Shown here: one piece after another, positions 16,915 through 30,816 of the stretch
How the letters are laid out: the number at the start of each line of letters is the position of its first letter
Position numbering within the stretch: the stretch's first letter is position 1
From: Rummeliibacillus sp963792445
GTDB taxonomy: Bacteria; Bacillota; Bacilli; Bacillales_A; Planococcaceae
NCBI GenBank assembly: GCA_963792445.1
Contig: CAWBWO010000016.1
Location: 124,001-188,000, forward strand
Direction: 5' to 3'
Length of the DNA stretch: 64,000 bases
Translations under genes and position numbers: made by a program
The notes under the pieces: model-generated
What the model saw: the letters and a program-made list of their open reading frames with translations, nothing else
Told to the model about the DNA's origin: nothing
The model's database searches: none

Positions 16915-18934
16915 ATGTCAACTTTACAGATTGAGGATTAGTTTTGAACCTAAGAAATGTACCATTTATCGTCTCGATCCATCAGGGCAAATGAAAAAGA
17001 TTTACGGATTAGGTGAGGAAGCTCTGCCTGTTTTAAAAACTAAGAAGTGGCAACTCATCGCACAAGACATTCAGGTATTTTATGACGAGTTAGATCAGAA
17101 ATTGTATGTACACTTGCAATCAGAGGAATTGGACATCGCTGATTTTATGGTTTGTCTAAAGTTAGACAAACCAATACAAGAAGGTCAGGTGATGTTACTT
17201 GCAGTCTACTCATGCAACTATTTTTTCAAGAAACAGTTAATCGAATTGCAAAACCAGCAGAAGGCTTGGTATGAAGGGATGCGTGCATTAACATCCTCGT
17301 TAGAGTTAACGGAACTACTCTCAACAATTATTGATAAAGCATTAACTGTTCTTCCAGGAGTAGTACGAGGATTTTTTACTTTATATGATGAAAAAACACA
17401 GCTACTAAATCCTATTGCAAGCGCTGGGTTTAAAGATTCCATTTACTTTTTTAAAACGAAAATTGGTGAAGGAATCGCAGGTAAAACGTTTGAAGATGGG
17501 GTTGCGCTTTCTTACACGAATGAAGAAGCCTATAAGGCAATAGAAAATCTAACACCAGAAAATTACCATCATCTAATGGTGGCTATGAATAATAAAGAAC
17601 TTGGAAGTCAAATCTCTATGGCAGCTCCTGTTGGATTAAAAGACAAGCGTTACGGTGTATTAGTCGTTCACCAATTTTCGAAAACACCTATGCAAAGTAA
17701 TTTACAACTGTTGCAAAGTTTCGCAGATCAGGCAGCAATTGCGATTCGTAATGCAGAGCTTTATACCGAGATGAAGCAGATGAATGAAAATCTTATGAAG
17801 CAACAGCAAGTTCATGATTTATTTACGGAAATGTCGTTAAAGAATTATGGTATACAGCAAATTGTGAAGGCGACTGAGGAATTAATCGATAAAGAGGTTA
17901 TTTTTCTGGATATACAACAATCGAAGCTATATCCACAGCATGATCAACTTCAAAATTTTTTTAGACGCTCTCAGCAAATAGAGTGGTTGCAAAAAAGTCC
18001 AACAATTATGGGGTTCGATGATGAAAGATATTATGTCCACCCAGTATTTAATAATGAGCTATTAATCGGATATTTCTTTGTAAAGTCAAATTGCGAAATC
18101 CAGCTATTAGATTCTATTGTTTTAAAGCAGGCTGGTGTTTTAATTGCTTTGAAAATTGTTAATAAGCAATCACTTTCTGATGAAATACATGCGCAACGTC
18201 GGGAATTCTTTAATGAGCTAATCATTTCTAAAAATATAGGAGATTTATATGAACGTTTAAGTGGGTTTGGACTTGACCAACATAAATCTTCTTATGTGAT
18301 GCTTTGTCGATTTCTATTAAAAAAACAAAATCAGCCGTTTTTGTCGATACGTATGCAACAGTTTATTGAAAGATTAGAATTTGATTTGGGAATATCGATA
18401 TTTTCATTTAAATTAAACGATCAACTAACCATTGTATTGCAAAATAATCAAAATTCTACATTTGAAAAACTTCAACAAACTATTTCTTATTTGCAGGAAA
18501 ACCAAGAGGGGGATATACGTATCAGCATTGGAGGCGAATATAATTCACTTGCTCAAATTTATAATAGCTACGATGAAGCGAAGCGTACGATGCGCTATTT
18601 AAACACCCGCAGCAAAACGGGGGTTATGCGCTATACCGATCTTGGTATTAGTCAACTATTTGTAAATCAAGAAGGTGCGGTTATGGAACATTTTATTGCT
18701 CATATATTAGGTCCACTTCAAACACCTAAGAGTAAAGCTATTCAATTGGAGGAAACAATTCGTGCATATATTGAAAATAACCGTTCTATTGGCTTAACGG
18801 CGAAACAACTTCATATTCACCAAAATACTTTATATCACCGCTTGCGTAAAATTGAGGAGTTATTAGAAGTGGATTTACATAATTGGAATGACTTCTTAGA
18901 GCTGTCTTTGGCAATTCATTTACATGATTTTTAA
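16915..18934 (+). CDS. GAF domain plus PucR-type helix-turn-helix transcriptional regulator
   Basis: A regulator of about 672 aa. The N-terminal region is followed by a GAF sensor domain (about residues 130-290, LPGVVRGFFTLYDEKTQLLNP to LLQSFADQAAIAIRNAELY), a second degenerate sensory region, a CdaR/GGDEF-like segment (IGGEYNSLAQIYNSYDEAKR) and a PucR C-terminal HTH (SIGLTAKQLHIHQNTLYHRL, then RKIEELLEVDL). It probably senses a metabolite and activates the divergent MFS/abgB genes. The best-placed start, ATG 16915 after GGAGGG, runs out of frame after 8 codons; one extra base near 16932-16936 would explain this. The in-frame alternative is a TTG at 16892 with no binding site. Confidence 0.82.
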
Positions 18935-19038
18935 TCAAAGGGAGAAACAGTGCATGAGTGTTGAAATGAAAAAAGATAAAAGTAAATGCATCAATAACAT
19001 ATAAGTATAATAGAAGGAATTTATAAAGGAGGCATTAT

Positions 19039-19110
19039 ATGAGCAATTATGTATCCATAAGAAAACAACTTAAATTTCAGTTGGATAAGGTTGAAGTAGC
19101 TTTTTTATAA
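19039..19110 (+). CDS. short ORF (23 aa) with strong RBS upstream of rrnA; possible gene stump
   Basis: AAAGGAGG precedes ATG 19039 by 7 nt, and the frame reads MSNYVSIRKQLKFQLDKVEV then AFL before a stop. It is preceded by a TATAAT-like AAGTATAATAG. Translation signals are excellent but the product is tiny and matches nothing I know. It ends 8 nt before the first rRNA promoter, so it may be the 5' stump of a gene cut off when the rRNA operon arrived, or a real small protein. Confidence 0.35.
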   Translation: MSNYVSIRKQLKFQLDKVEVAFL

Positions 19111-19117
19111 ATACCTG

Positions 19118-19146
19118 TTGACACCATGAAAATAATTAGATATACT
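19118..19146 (+). promoter_or_regulatory. rrnA promoter P1
   Basis: TTGACA (19118-19123), 17-nt spacer, TATACT (19141-19146). Confidence 0.8.
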
Positions 19147-19201
19147 ATTAAAGTCGCTAAAACATATAGCGATTACGAAATAAACACTTCAAAAAAAGTT
19201 G

Positions 19202-19230
19202 TTGACTTGATTAGATGAATTTGATATAAT
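19202..19230 (+). promoter_or_regulatory. rrnA promoter P2
   Basis: TTGACT (19202-19207), 17-nt spacer, TATAAT (19225-19230), followed by a leader of about 160 nt shared with rrnB. Confidence 0.85.
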
Positions 19231-19395
19231 GATTAAGTCGCTGAAACAACGACAAGATATGAACCTTGAAAACTGAACAAGCAAGACGTTAATCAATAAA
19301 CTTTGATTACTAACTTTTGTTAGTAACAAGGACAAACAATAGATATCATCTTTTGATGATACGCTAGCAAAGCTAATGAGCTTTCAAACTTTACT

Positions 19396-20949
<1,554 letters not shown>

Positions 20950-21125
20950 AATATTTCGGAGTAGAGAACTTGGTTCTATAAGATTAACGCTTGCTGTTCA
21001 GTTTTGAAGGCTCATAGCTTTCAAAACATTGTTCTTTGAAAACTGGATAAAACGACATTGAAGAAATTCTTAAGTAACACATTTTTTTATATTAAGTTTT
21101 AATTTTTTAGGCTTAATAACTTATA

Positions 21126-24056
<2,931 letters not shown>

Positions 24057-24123
24057 AAAGTTCATTTAAGAACTTCAATGAATGTTTATCCAGTTTTGAA
24101 AGAACAAATCTTTCTTTTAAATA

Positions 24124-24241
24124 GTCTAGTAATGATGGCAAAGAGGTCACACCTGTTCCCATGCCGAACACAGAAGTTAAGCTCTTTAGCGCCAATGGTA
24201 GTTGGGGGCTGTCCCCCTGCGAGAGTAGGACGTTGCTAGGC
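24124..24241 (+). rRNA. rrf: 5S ribosomal RNA (rrnA)
   Basis: 118-nt 5S gene. Terminal helix GTCTAGTAA pairs with TTGCTAGGC, and the conserved CCGAACACAGAAGTTAAGC is present. Confidence 0.95.
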
Positions 24242-24247
24242 ACACAC

Positions 24248-24281
24248 AAAGCACAACTGATTATTCAGTTGTGCTTTTTTT
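24248..24281 (+). terminator. rrnA terminator
   Basis: AAAGCACAACTGA pairs with TCAGTTGTGCTTT around a TTAT loop, followed by a T run. Confidence 0.9.
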
Positions 24282-24416
24282 ACTTTAAAGGAGAAGCGAG
24301 AAATTTTTAATTAAATTCTAATCAACTTTTTATTTAAACTTAAGTAACATTTCATAAAGAAATGGCACAATAAGAATTGTCTATAGCATCACACATTTTA
24401 AGAAGGAGGTATTTAG

Positions 24417-24834
24417 ATGGATAAGAAAATAATTATTCCGATTTTAGCAGCAATAGTTATAGGAAGTGCGATCATAGGCACTAACTTGGGTTCAAGCGCT
24501 TCAGCAAATTCTAACCATTCCAAAATAATGGAAGTATCTAACCACAAAACAAACGACAATCATCTTACAACGTTACACGCAAAAGTAAAAATAACTCAAG
24601 AAAAAGCGAAAACCATTGCATTGGAAAAAATACCTGGGACAGTAAAAAAATCAGAGTTAGAAGATGAAAATGGAGTAGTCGTTCGTTTACAGAATTGAAG
24701 TCCAAACAGTTAAAAGTGAAATAAGAGAGGTTAAAGTCAATGCACAATCAGGTAAAGTGCTAAAAATTGAATCTAACAATCATGAAAATGGAAAAGAAGA
24801 AAAACAGCTAATATTCATTTTAAAGGGAAAGTAG
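24417..24834 (+). pseudogene. PepSY-domain secreted/anchored protein, one frameshift
   Basis: About 138 aa when repaired. The N terminus is a signal/anchor segment (KKIIIPILAAIVIGSAIIG). The PepSY core follows (ITQEKAKTIALEKIPGTV and, in the next frame, YRIEVQTVKSEIREVKVNAQ, then a SGKVLKIE end). One extra T near 24685-24687 ends the first frame early (stop at 24698); the correct frame continues to 24834. PepSY domains are thought to modulate proteases or bind ligands outside the membrane. It has an AAGGAGG site before ATG 24417. Confidence 0.75.
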
Positions 24835-24864
24835 TTATGTTATTGTTCCTTTCCCTTTCTTTTT
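24822..24864 (+). terminator. intrinsic terminator after the PepSY gene
   Basis: AAAGGGAAAG pairs with CTTTCCCTTT and is followed by CTTTTT. The stem overlaps the reconstructed stop codon. Confidence 0.7.
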
Positions 24865-25059
24865 AGAGGAGGTTTAATAAGTTTTCATAACTTTTGGAAT
24901 TGGTTTGTCTATTACACAAAAGTTGTTGGAATTTCTTTTGTGGTAAACCAACTATTCAACTTTCGAAAGCATAACTTTACTTATAATGGAAAAATTAAAT
25001 AAGGAAGACAATCTTAATTAACCATCACTTTTTAAAATAATGAAAGTAGGATTTATCAT

Positions 25060-25716
25060 ATGAAGTTAAACGCCCATTTAATAAGTGCCTTTTTAGTTGC
25101 TCTAGTTTCAATTTTAGGTTTTAGTTGTATGGCTATTTTTATTAGTGACCACAAAATTGTCAACTTTGATCAGACAATTATTTCTTTTATCCAAGGGTAT
25201 GAATCCCCATCACTCACTTTAGTTATGAAGTTTTTCACCTATTTAGGCGCATTTCCTGCGGTGATGGTTCTATTTATTGTCGTTTCGTATTATCTATATA
25301 TAGTGTTAAAACATCAAGCAGAATTTTGGTTGTTTGCAACAGTCATTATAGGAACGGCCATTTTTAATCAGATATTAAAACTCTTGTTCCATCGAGCACG
25401 CCCAGAATTTCATCGATTAATTGAAGCAGGAGGCTATAGTTTTCCAAGCGGACATGCCATGACTGCATTTGCCTTTTATGGAATCGTTGCATTCTTGTTG
25501 TGGCGCCATATCGCAACTCGCAATGGTCGTACAGTACTTATTTTTGCTAGCATTATTTTTATAGTAATGATTGGTACGAGTCGTATTTATCTAGGGGTAC
25601 ATTATCCTAGTGATATTGTTGGTGGCTATTTTGCTAGTGGTTTATGGCTAACCATTGTTATATGGTTTTACCAAAGATATAAAGAAAAACAATATGAAAG
25701 AAAACATGTTTCTTAA
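25060..25716 (+). CDS. PAP2 superfamily membrane phosphatase
   Basis: A 218-aa protein with about six membrane helices and the complete three-part acid phosphatase signature: KLLFHRARP (C1), PSGH in YSFPSGHAMTAFAFYG (C2), and SRIYLGVHYPSD (C3). It probably dephosphorylates a lipid phosphate such as phosphatidylglycerol phosphate or undecaprenyl pyrophosphate at the outer membrane face. A DedA gene follows 60 nt later, which fits lipid or lipid-carrier handling. Confidence 0.9.
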   Translation: MKLNAHLISAFLVALVSILGFSCMAIFISDHKIVNFDQTIISFIQGYESPSLTLVMKFFTYLGAFPAVMVLFIVVSYYLYIVLKHQAEFWLFATVIIGTAIFNQILKLLFHRARPEFHRLIEAGGYSFPSGHAMTAFAFYGIVAFLLWRHIATRNGRTVLIFASIIFIVMIGTSRIYLGVHYPSDIVGGYFASGLWLTIVIWFYQRYKEKQYERKHVS

Positions 25717-25776
25717 GTAAGGTCCCTTTTGTTATGATGAATAGAGAGAATAATATTGCCTGAGAGGAGAGCTAAT

Positions 25777-26382
25777 TTGCAAAATTGGATAATAGAAGTG
25801 ATGAATTCGTATGGATATATTGGTATTCTCCTCTTAATTGCTTTAGAAAACATTTTCCCGCCAATTCCTTCTGAAGTGATTTTGACATTTAGCGGTTTTC
25901 TGACTACTAAATCAGATGCAACTGTGATTGGTGTCATTATCTTTTCTACGATTGGATCAATCGTGGGAGCCATTGTGCTTTTTGGTATAGGGCGGCTTCT
26001 GGATGTAAAGAGATTAGAGAAAATTGTTGATCGATGGGGCTATATTTTACGATTAACAAGGAAGGATATTCAAAAAGCAGATGCCTGGTTTCGTAGGTTT
26101 GGGGTCTGGGCTGTACTGATAGGCCGACTTGTTCCACTGGTACGAAGTTTAATCTCAATTCCAGCTGGTATGGCTCGCATGAACTTTGGCGTATTTTTAT
26201 TCTTTACAACAATTGGCTCATTGATTTGGAACAGTGTCTTAGTTTACTTAGGAGCAACAGTTGGCTCTAATTGGAGTACAATTGCTGGCTATATGGATAC
26301 ATACTCGAATGTGGTAGTTATTATTTTAGCTGTTCTTTTTGTGTTGTTTGTTATTTGGTTTATTCGAAATAGACGTAAGTAG
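25777..26382 (+). CDS. DedA family membrane protein
   Basis: A 201-aa SNARE-associated/DedA (PF09335) protein. It has the ENIFPPIPSEVIL motif near residue 24, FRRFGVWAVLIGRLVPLVRS and SIPAGMARMNFGVF, and about four to five hydrophobic segments. Family members act as lipid scramblases, including undecaprenyl phosphate recyclers. Start choice: GAGAGGAG at 25762-25769 precedes TTG 25777 (MQNWIIEVMNSYG) by 7 nt, whereas the upstream TTG at 25756 has no site. It is adjacent to the PAP2 gene. Confidence 0.88.
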   Translation: MQNWIIEVMNSYGYIGILLLIALENIFPPIPSEVILTFSGFLTTKSDATVIGVIIFSTIGSIVGAIVLFGIGRLLDVKRLEKIVDRWGYILRLTRKDIQKADAWFRRFGVWAVLIGRLVPLVRSLISIPAGMARMNFGVFLFFTTIGSLIWNSVLVYLGATVGSNWSTIAGYMDTYSNVVVIILAVLFVLFVIWFIRNRRK

Positions 26383-26392
26383 AAAAAATTAG

Positions 26393-26429
26393 CTGTAGTA
26401 CGTTCTTTCGTGACGTACTACAGTTTTTT
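26393..26429 (+). terminator. intrinsic terminator after dedA
   Basis: CTGTAGTACGT pairs with ACGTACTACAG, followed by TTTTTT. Confidence 0.9.
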
Positions 26430-26529
26430 ACTTAATCAGAATAGTAATTTTTAAAACTTGTTTACTCTCGGCATATTTACCTAAAATGAGTTAAAGAGGA
26501 ATACAGAATTTGAGCAGGAAAGATTATAT

Positions 26530-27181
26530 ATGAATTTTGAGTATATATTATTTGATTTGGATGGTACATTAACAGACCCAAAGGATGGTATTACTAGAAG
26601 TATTACGTATGCATTAGATAAATTGAATGCCACAAGTTTAGATGAGCAAATATTGGAGTCATTTATTGGCCCACCATTAATGGATTCTTTTTGCGAGGTT
26701 TGTGGATTTGATCAGCAAAAAGCAGAAAAGGCGATTGAATATTATCGTGAAAGATTCCAGGAAGTAGGCTTGTATGAAAATAAAGTATATCCAGGTATAG
26801 AAGAATTACTTTCTCTATTGAAGGAAAAAGGAGCGAAATTAGCTGTCGCTACATCAAAGCCAACTATTTTTGCTGAAAAAATAGTAAATCATTTTAAGTT
26901 AAAACAGTATTTTGATGTAATAGTGGGAAGTAATCTAGACGGTACACGTACAGCCAAAAATGAAGTCATTCATGAAGCACTACAACCAGTTGTCATATCC
27001 TCCAAAACAAAAAGTTGTAATGATTGGTGATCGTAAATTCGATATTATTGGTGCGCAAAAAGAAGAAATTGCAAGCATCGGTGTGAGTTATGGATATGGA
27101 AGCAAAGAAGAATTGGAATTAGCAAAGCCTATGTATATTGTTCAAACTATACAGGAGCTGAGCAAACGTTTAACGGATTAA
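26530..27181 (+). pseudogene. HAD-superfamily hydrolase (phosphoglycolate phosphatase-like), one frameshift
   Basis: About 216 aa when repaired. HAD motif I is DLDGTLTD, motif II is in LAVATSKP, a lysine follows later, and motif IV is MIGDRKFDIIGA. The helical cap domain identifies a Gph/PpaX-like small-molecule phosphatase. One extra C at 26986-26987 shifts the frame, so the first frame stops at 27030 and the rest, with motif IV, continues to 27181. Removing it gives EALQQLSYPPKQKVVMIGD, a natural family reading. Confidence 0.83.
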
Positions 27182-27219
27182 ATACAACCCAAACATAATG
27201 TAATCTATTTTGTTAATAT

Positions 27220-27260
27220 AAGAGAAACGCACTGATTAAAATGTGTGTTTCTCTTTTTTT
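27220..27260 (+). terminator. intrinsic terminator after the HAD gene
   Basis: AAGAGAAACGCAC pairs with GTGTGTTTCTCTT, followed by a T run. Confidence 0.88.
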
Positions 27261-27343
27261 ATTAATTTTTATGAGAATTTTATCACATTGCTTTCGTTGT
27301 ACATAGTGAAAAAGCTTTTTCAAAAACAAAAGGAGACAAGTGT

Positions 27344-27910
27344 ATGACATGTTCTGAAAAAAACTTCATTGTTCGTTTAAAGAAGCAAAAAGAAGATGCC
27401 CTCGATTATGTGATTGATGCCTATATGCCATTAGTTAAAGCAATTGCCTTAAAAATTCTACAACCGCTTTCGAAAAGTGATACTGTCGACGAATGTGTGA
27501 ATGATGTGTTTTTATCGGTGTGGCAAAACGCAAAGCAATTTAATGGTGACCAAGAAGACTTTAAAAAATGGATTGGGATGATTGCAAAATACAAAGCAAT
27601 TGATCGATATCGAATAATAGAAAAACAGCAATCTCGTGAGGAACACCTTAATATGGAGAAACCATTTACAGATAAAAAGGATATACAGCAACAACTCTTA
27701 CAAGAAGAGCAAAAGAATGAACTGCTTTTTGCATTAAGTAAGCTTACGGAAATTGACCGAGATATTTTTATAATGAAATATTTTTTAGAAATGAAGAACT
27801 CGGAAATTGCAAAAAAGTTGAATATAACAAAAGCAGCTGTAGATAATCGCCTTTATAGAGGTAAACAAAAACTGGCACATACTATTCAATTAAGGGAGAG
27901 TTTCATATGA
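27344..27910 (+). CDS. ECF-type sigma-70 family RNA polymerase sigma factor
   Basis: A 188-aa group IV sigma factor. Region 2 spans about residues 20-85 (YMPLVKAIALKIL, DECVNDVFLSVWQNAKQF, KWIGMIAKYKAIDRYR). Region 4 spans about residues 125-180 (LTEIDRDIFIMKYFLEM, SEIAKKLNITKAAVDNRLYR). Its stop overlaps the ATG of the DUF4179 gene by four bases (ATGA), the usual arrangement for a sigma factor and its membrane anti-sigma partner. The trigger is unknown; autoregulation is likely. Confidence 0.9.
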   Translation: MTCSEKNFIVRLKKQKEDALDYVIDAYMPLVKAIALKILQPLSKSDTVDECVNDVFLSVWQNAKQFNGDQEDFKKWIGMIAKYKAIDRYRIIEKQQSREEHLNMEKPFTDKKDIQQQLLQEEQKNELLFALSKLTEIDRDIFIMKYFLEMKNSEIAKKLNITKAAVDNRLYRGKQKLAHTIQLRESFI

Positions 27911-28944
27911 CTAAAGATTATAAGGACTTAGTAACGTTGAATATTGAAGACATTGAGCCTCTTGATGTGACAGAGTCGGAGAAACGAAGGGTTAAGCAAT
28001 ACGTTCTTGGGGCAAAGAGTAAGCGAAAATCTTCTATGTTATATCGCCATATAGCTGTAGCAGCCATTATAACAATTGGAGTTGTTACATCAACAGGTTT
28101 TGCATTTCCTACAGTGGCATTCTCAAATCCCTTTTATGAAAAATGTGATCAGTTATTTTCAAGGTGATGATCATTTCTATGAAAAATATAATAAGTTCGC
28201 CACAACAATCGGGCAAGTTCAAACGAGTAACGGGGTATCTGTTATGATTGAGGATGCAGTGTATGATGGAACTTCTATCACAATTTCTTATGCAATCGAA
28301 ACGAAAAAGGATTTGGGAGACAACCCAAGGATAGGAGGTCCAGGTGTACCTCCAGTAGAGAATGCAATCGGAATGTCAGGTTCTGGGTCTTTAAAGAAAA
28401 TTACTGATACGAAATACGTAGGCTTAGAAAAAATAACGCCATTTTATAAAGAAGATACAAAAGGCACAAAAACTGTACATGTAAGCTGGAAGCCAGAAGT
28501 ATTTACGAATATTAAATCAGGTTTAAAAGTTAAGGGAGATTGGTCATTTGATTTTTCTTTAGATAAAGTTGTAGGCAAGGCACAGTTAGTAAATCAAACA
28601 AGTAAAGAAAATGGAATTAGTATAACCATACAATCGATTGAAAAGACAGATGTATCGACTGTTTTAAAATACCAACAAACCGTTGATTCTAAAATACTTG
28701 AAAAATGGCAAAGCGTTTCAATAATTTTGAATGTTGTAGATGATGTTGGAACGACCTATCATGTTGAAGGAAATGGGGATCTAGTCACGATAAAGGGGCG
28801 ACATCTCAATATAGTCACACCATGAATGTTATCAATGAAAAAGCAACAAAATTAATTATTACACCAACTGCTATCCTAAGTCATGGTGGAGGAAAAGGAA
28901 ATGAGGAACGAAAAATGAGCCCGATTGAAATAAAATTGAAGTAA
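27907..28944 (+). pseudogene. DUF4179-type membrane anti-sigma factor, two frameshifts
   Basis: About 345 aa when repaired. The cytoplasmic N-terminal part (about 50 aa) is followed by one membrane helix (HIAVAAIITIGVVTSTGFAF) and a large extracytoplasmic domain. That domain includes TIGQVQTSNGVSVMIEDAVY (typical DUF4179 start), LVNQTSKENGISITIQSIEK, and a C-terminal beta-rich part. An extra A in the run at 28139-28143 and one base lost near 28792-28798 break the frame. Repaired, the end reads MSPIEIKLK and stops at 28944. It is coupled to the sigma factor and is probably its anti-sigma. Confidence 0.78.
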
Positions 28945-28965
28945 GAAGAGTATTTGAAAATGAAA

Positions 28966-29000
28966 AAGCCAAGAGTGAAACCTATCCGCACTCTTGGCTT
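28966..29000 (-). terminator. intrinsic terminator of the TauE/SafE gene
   Basis: AAGCCAAGAGTG pairs with CACTCTTGGCTT. The T run is on the minus strand, so it serves the leftward gene; it also separates it from the convergent DUF4179 gene. Confidence 0.8.
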
Positions 29001-29013
29001 CAGTATATTGATA

Positions 29014-29791
29014 TCATTTAAAAAAATAATCATAAACATTTTTCGCAAGCAATGAACATGTCACAATGATAAATAATACACGTACATAGCTAGTCCCTTG
29101 TTTTAGGGCAAATTTTGAACCTACGATTGCACCGAAAATTTGTGCAATCCCCATTGGAATACCATATGCATAATGGATTTGGCCTAAAGACATGAACATA
29201 AGCAATGCCGCAATATTACTTCCAAAGTTTAAGAAACGAGCATTGCCCGCTGCTTTAAGAAAATCAAAACCAACCATTAAAAAGGCGAAGATCAGAAATG
29301 AACCTGTCCCAGGCCCTAAGAAACCATCATAAGATCCGATAGCAAAAATAACGACTATAAAAAGGGCGAATTTTGATGATGATAACTTTTTATAAGTAGA
29401 AATGCTACCCCAATCTTTTTTGAAGATTGTATAGACGGCAACTGCCGCAAGCATAATGAGCATAAGTGGTTTCAGAATATTTGGATCCATTAAATGGACA
29501 ATCCAGGCGCCAAGAGCAGAACCTAACAAATACTAATGGGAAAAACTTCGCAACTGTTTTAAAATCCATCTTTCCTGAACGATAAAAGGTAATGGTACTT
29601 GTAAGTGATCCCATCGTTCCAGCAAGTTTATTTGTTGCAACTGCTGCAGCAGGAGAAAGACCTACAAATAAAAGTGCTGGTAATCCGATTAATCCGCCAC
29701 CTCCAACAACCGAATCTATAAATGCTGCTAAAAATCCGAAAACCATGAGAATTAGCAATAGTGAAAAATCAATATTTAAATCAAATGGCAT
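29014..29791 (-). pseudogene. TauE/SafE family sulfite/anion exporter, one frameshift
   Basis: About 258 aa when repaired, with around eight hydrophobic segments. The N terminus has the family motif FIDSVVGGGGLIGLPALLF and LAGTMGSLTSTITFYRSG. The second half has GSYDGFLGPGTGSFLIFAFL and SNIAALLMFMSLGQIHYAYG. An extra base near 29525 changes FVGSALGAWIVHLMD into a garbled frame. The family exports sulfite, sulfoacetate or similar organosulfur anions. It is divergent from a TrmB regulator, the probable controller. Confidence 0.85.
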
Positions 29792-29807
29792 AAAATCAAC
29801 CTTTCTA

Positions 29808-29833
29808 AATAGTAACTACTACAATAGTAACTA
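29808..29833. promoter_or_regulatory. direct repeat in the TauE-TrmB intergenic region
   Basis: AATAGTAACTA occurs twice (29808-29818 and 29823-29833) at a 15-nt spacing, immediately upstream of the TauE start. It is a possible regulator binding site. Confidence 0.35.
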
Positions 29834-29907
29834 AATTTATTTTGATTGTAAATAGTTCGAAAAGATTTGGTATGATAAAAGAAGAAAGAAAAACGGAGGA
29901 ATGCGAA

Positions 29908-30693
29908 ATGGAAAACTTAGTAAAACAGTTAAAGGCAATGGGATTTACTGAATATGAAGCTAAATCCTATGTTTCCCTAGTAAAGCAAGGGACAGTAACT
30001 GCTTACCAAGTAAGCAAAGACTCTGGAATACCACGTGCACGAATCTATGATACTTTAAAAACGCTTGAAGAAAAAGGAATTGTTTTAAAAGAAGAAAAGA
30101 CAGATGGTGCGTTGTATTCGCCTCTACCTGTAGACGTTTTTCTTGAAAAAGCACAAACCACTTGGCAAACCAATTATCAAAGCATGAGCCAAAAATTAAA
30201 ACAACTAGAAACAACTGTAGAAAAGCCAGATAACCAAGTTCTTACAATAAAAGAAAAAGAAACGATTATTAGTTATTGTAAAACACTTATTAAAAAGGCT
30301 AAAAACCGAATTATAATATCCATGTGGGACGATATGTATGAAGAATTACGAGAGGATTTAGAAGAAGTTTCACAGAAAGTGCAAATACAAGGTATAACAT
30401 TACATGTCCATCATCCTGTAAAGAATATAGATTTACACCGCATTACATCATTTACTGAGGCACCGACAAGCGCGAAATGGTTTATTCTTTCGGTAGATGC
30501 AAAGGAGATGATTTATGGTTCATCTCTTCATGAAAGGAAATTAGCGTTTTATACCGACGATCCAGTACATATCTATCTTTTAGAAGATTATGTTTGGCAT
30601 GATGTACTGGTCAACCGTTTAGTTCGACGGAGCAACGATGATTTAGAACAGTGGATTTCAACAGAACGAAGAAAATTCTTCATGAAAGAATAG
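29908..30693 (+). CDS. TrmB family transcriptional regulator
   Basis: A 261-aa protein. The N-terminal winged helix (about residues 1-75) contains GFTEYEAKSYVSLVKQGTVT and VSKDSGIPRARIYDTLKTLE, then a TrmB C-terminal domain with a PLD-like fold (SYCKTLIKKAKNRIIISMWD). TrmB proteins bind sugars or other small ligands and repress or activate transport genes. The ATG at 29908 follows ACGGAGG by 8 nt, so the longer frame from 29842 is rejected. The neighbouring divergent exporter is the obvious target. Confidence 0.87.
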   Translation: MENLVKQLKAMGFTEYEAKSYVSLVKQGTVTAYQVSKDSGIPRARIYDTLKTLEEKGIVLKEEKTDGALYSPLPVDVFLEKAQTTWQTNYQSMSQKLKQLETTVEKPDNQVLTIKEKETIISYCKTLIKKAKNRIIISMWDDMYEELREDLEEVSQKVQIQGITLHVHHPVKNIDLHRITSFTEAPTSAKWFILSVDAKEMIYGSSLHERKLAFYTDDPVHIYLLEDYVWHDVLVNRLVRRSNDDLEQWISTERRKFFMKE

Positions 30694-30731
30694 TTCTAGC
30701 CATACAAATTTAATACTCAAAAAAGATAAGA

Positions 30732-30786
30732 CCCTCACTTAAAGCTCCTTTTAAAAGAAAAGGGATTTAAGTGAGGGCCTTTTATT
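30732..30786. terminator. long bidirectional terminator
   Basis: CCCTCACTTAAA (30732-30743) pairs with TTTAAGTGAGGG (30766-30777), and the loop side contains a further CCTTTT/GAAAAGG helix. It sits between the convergent TrmB and CotB-like genes. Confidence 0.85.
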
Positions 30787-30816
30787 TAATGTTTTATGAG
30801 ACGAATAAGGCCGATG

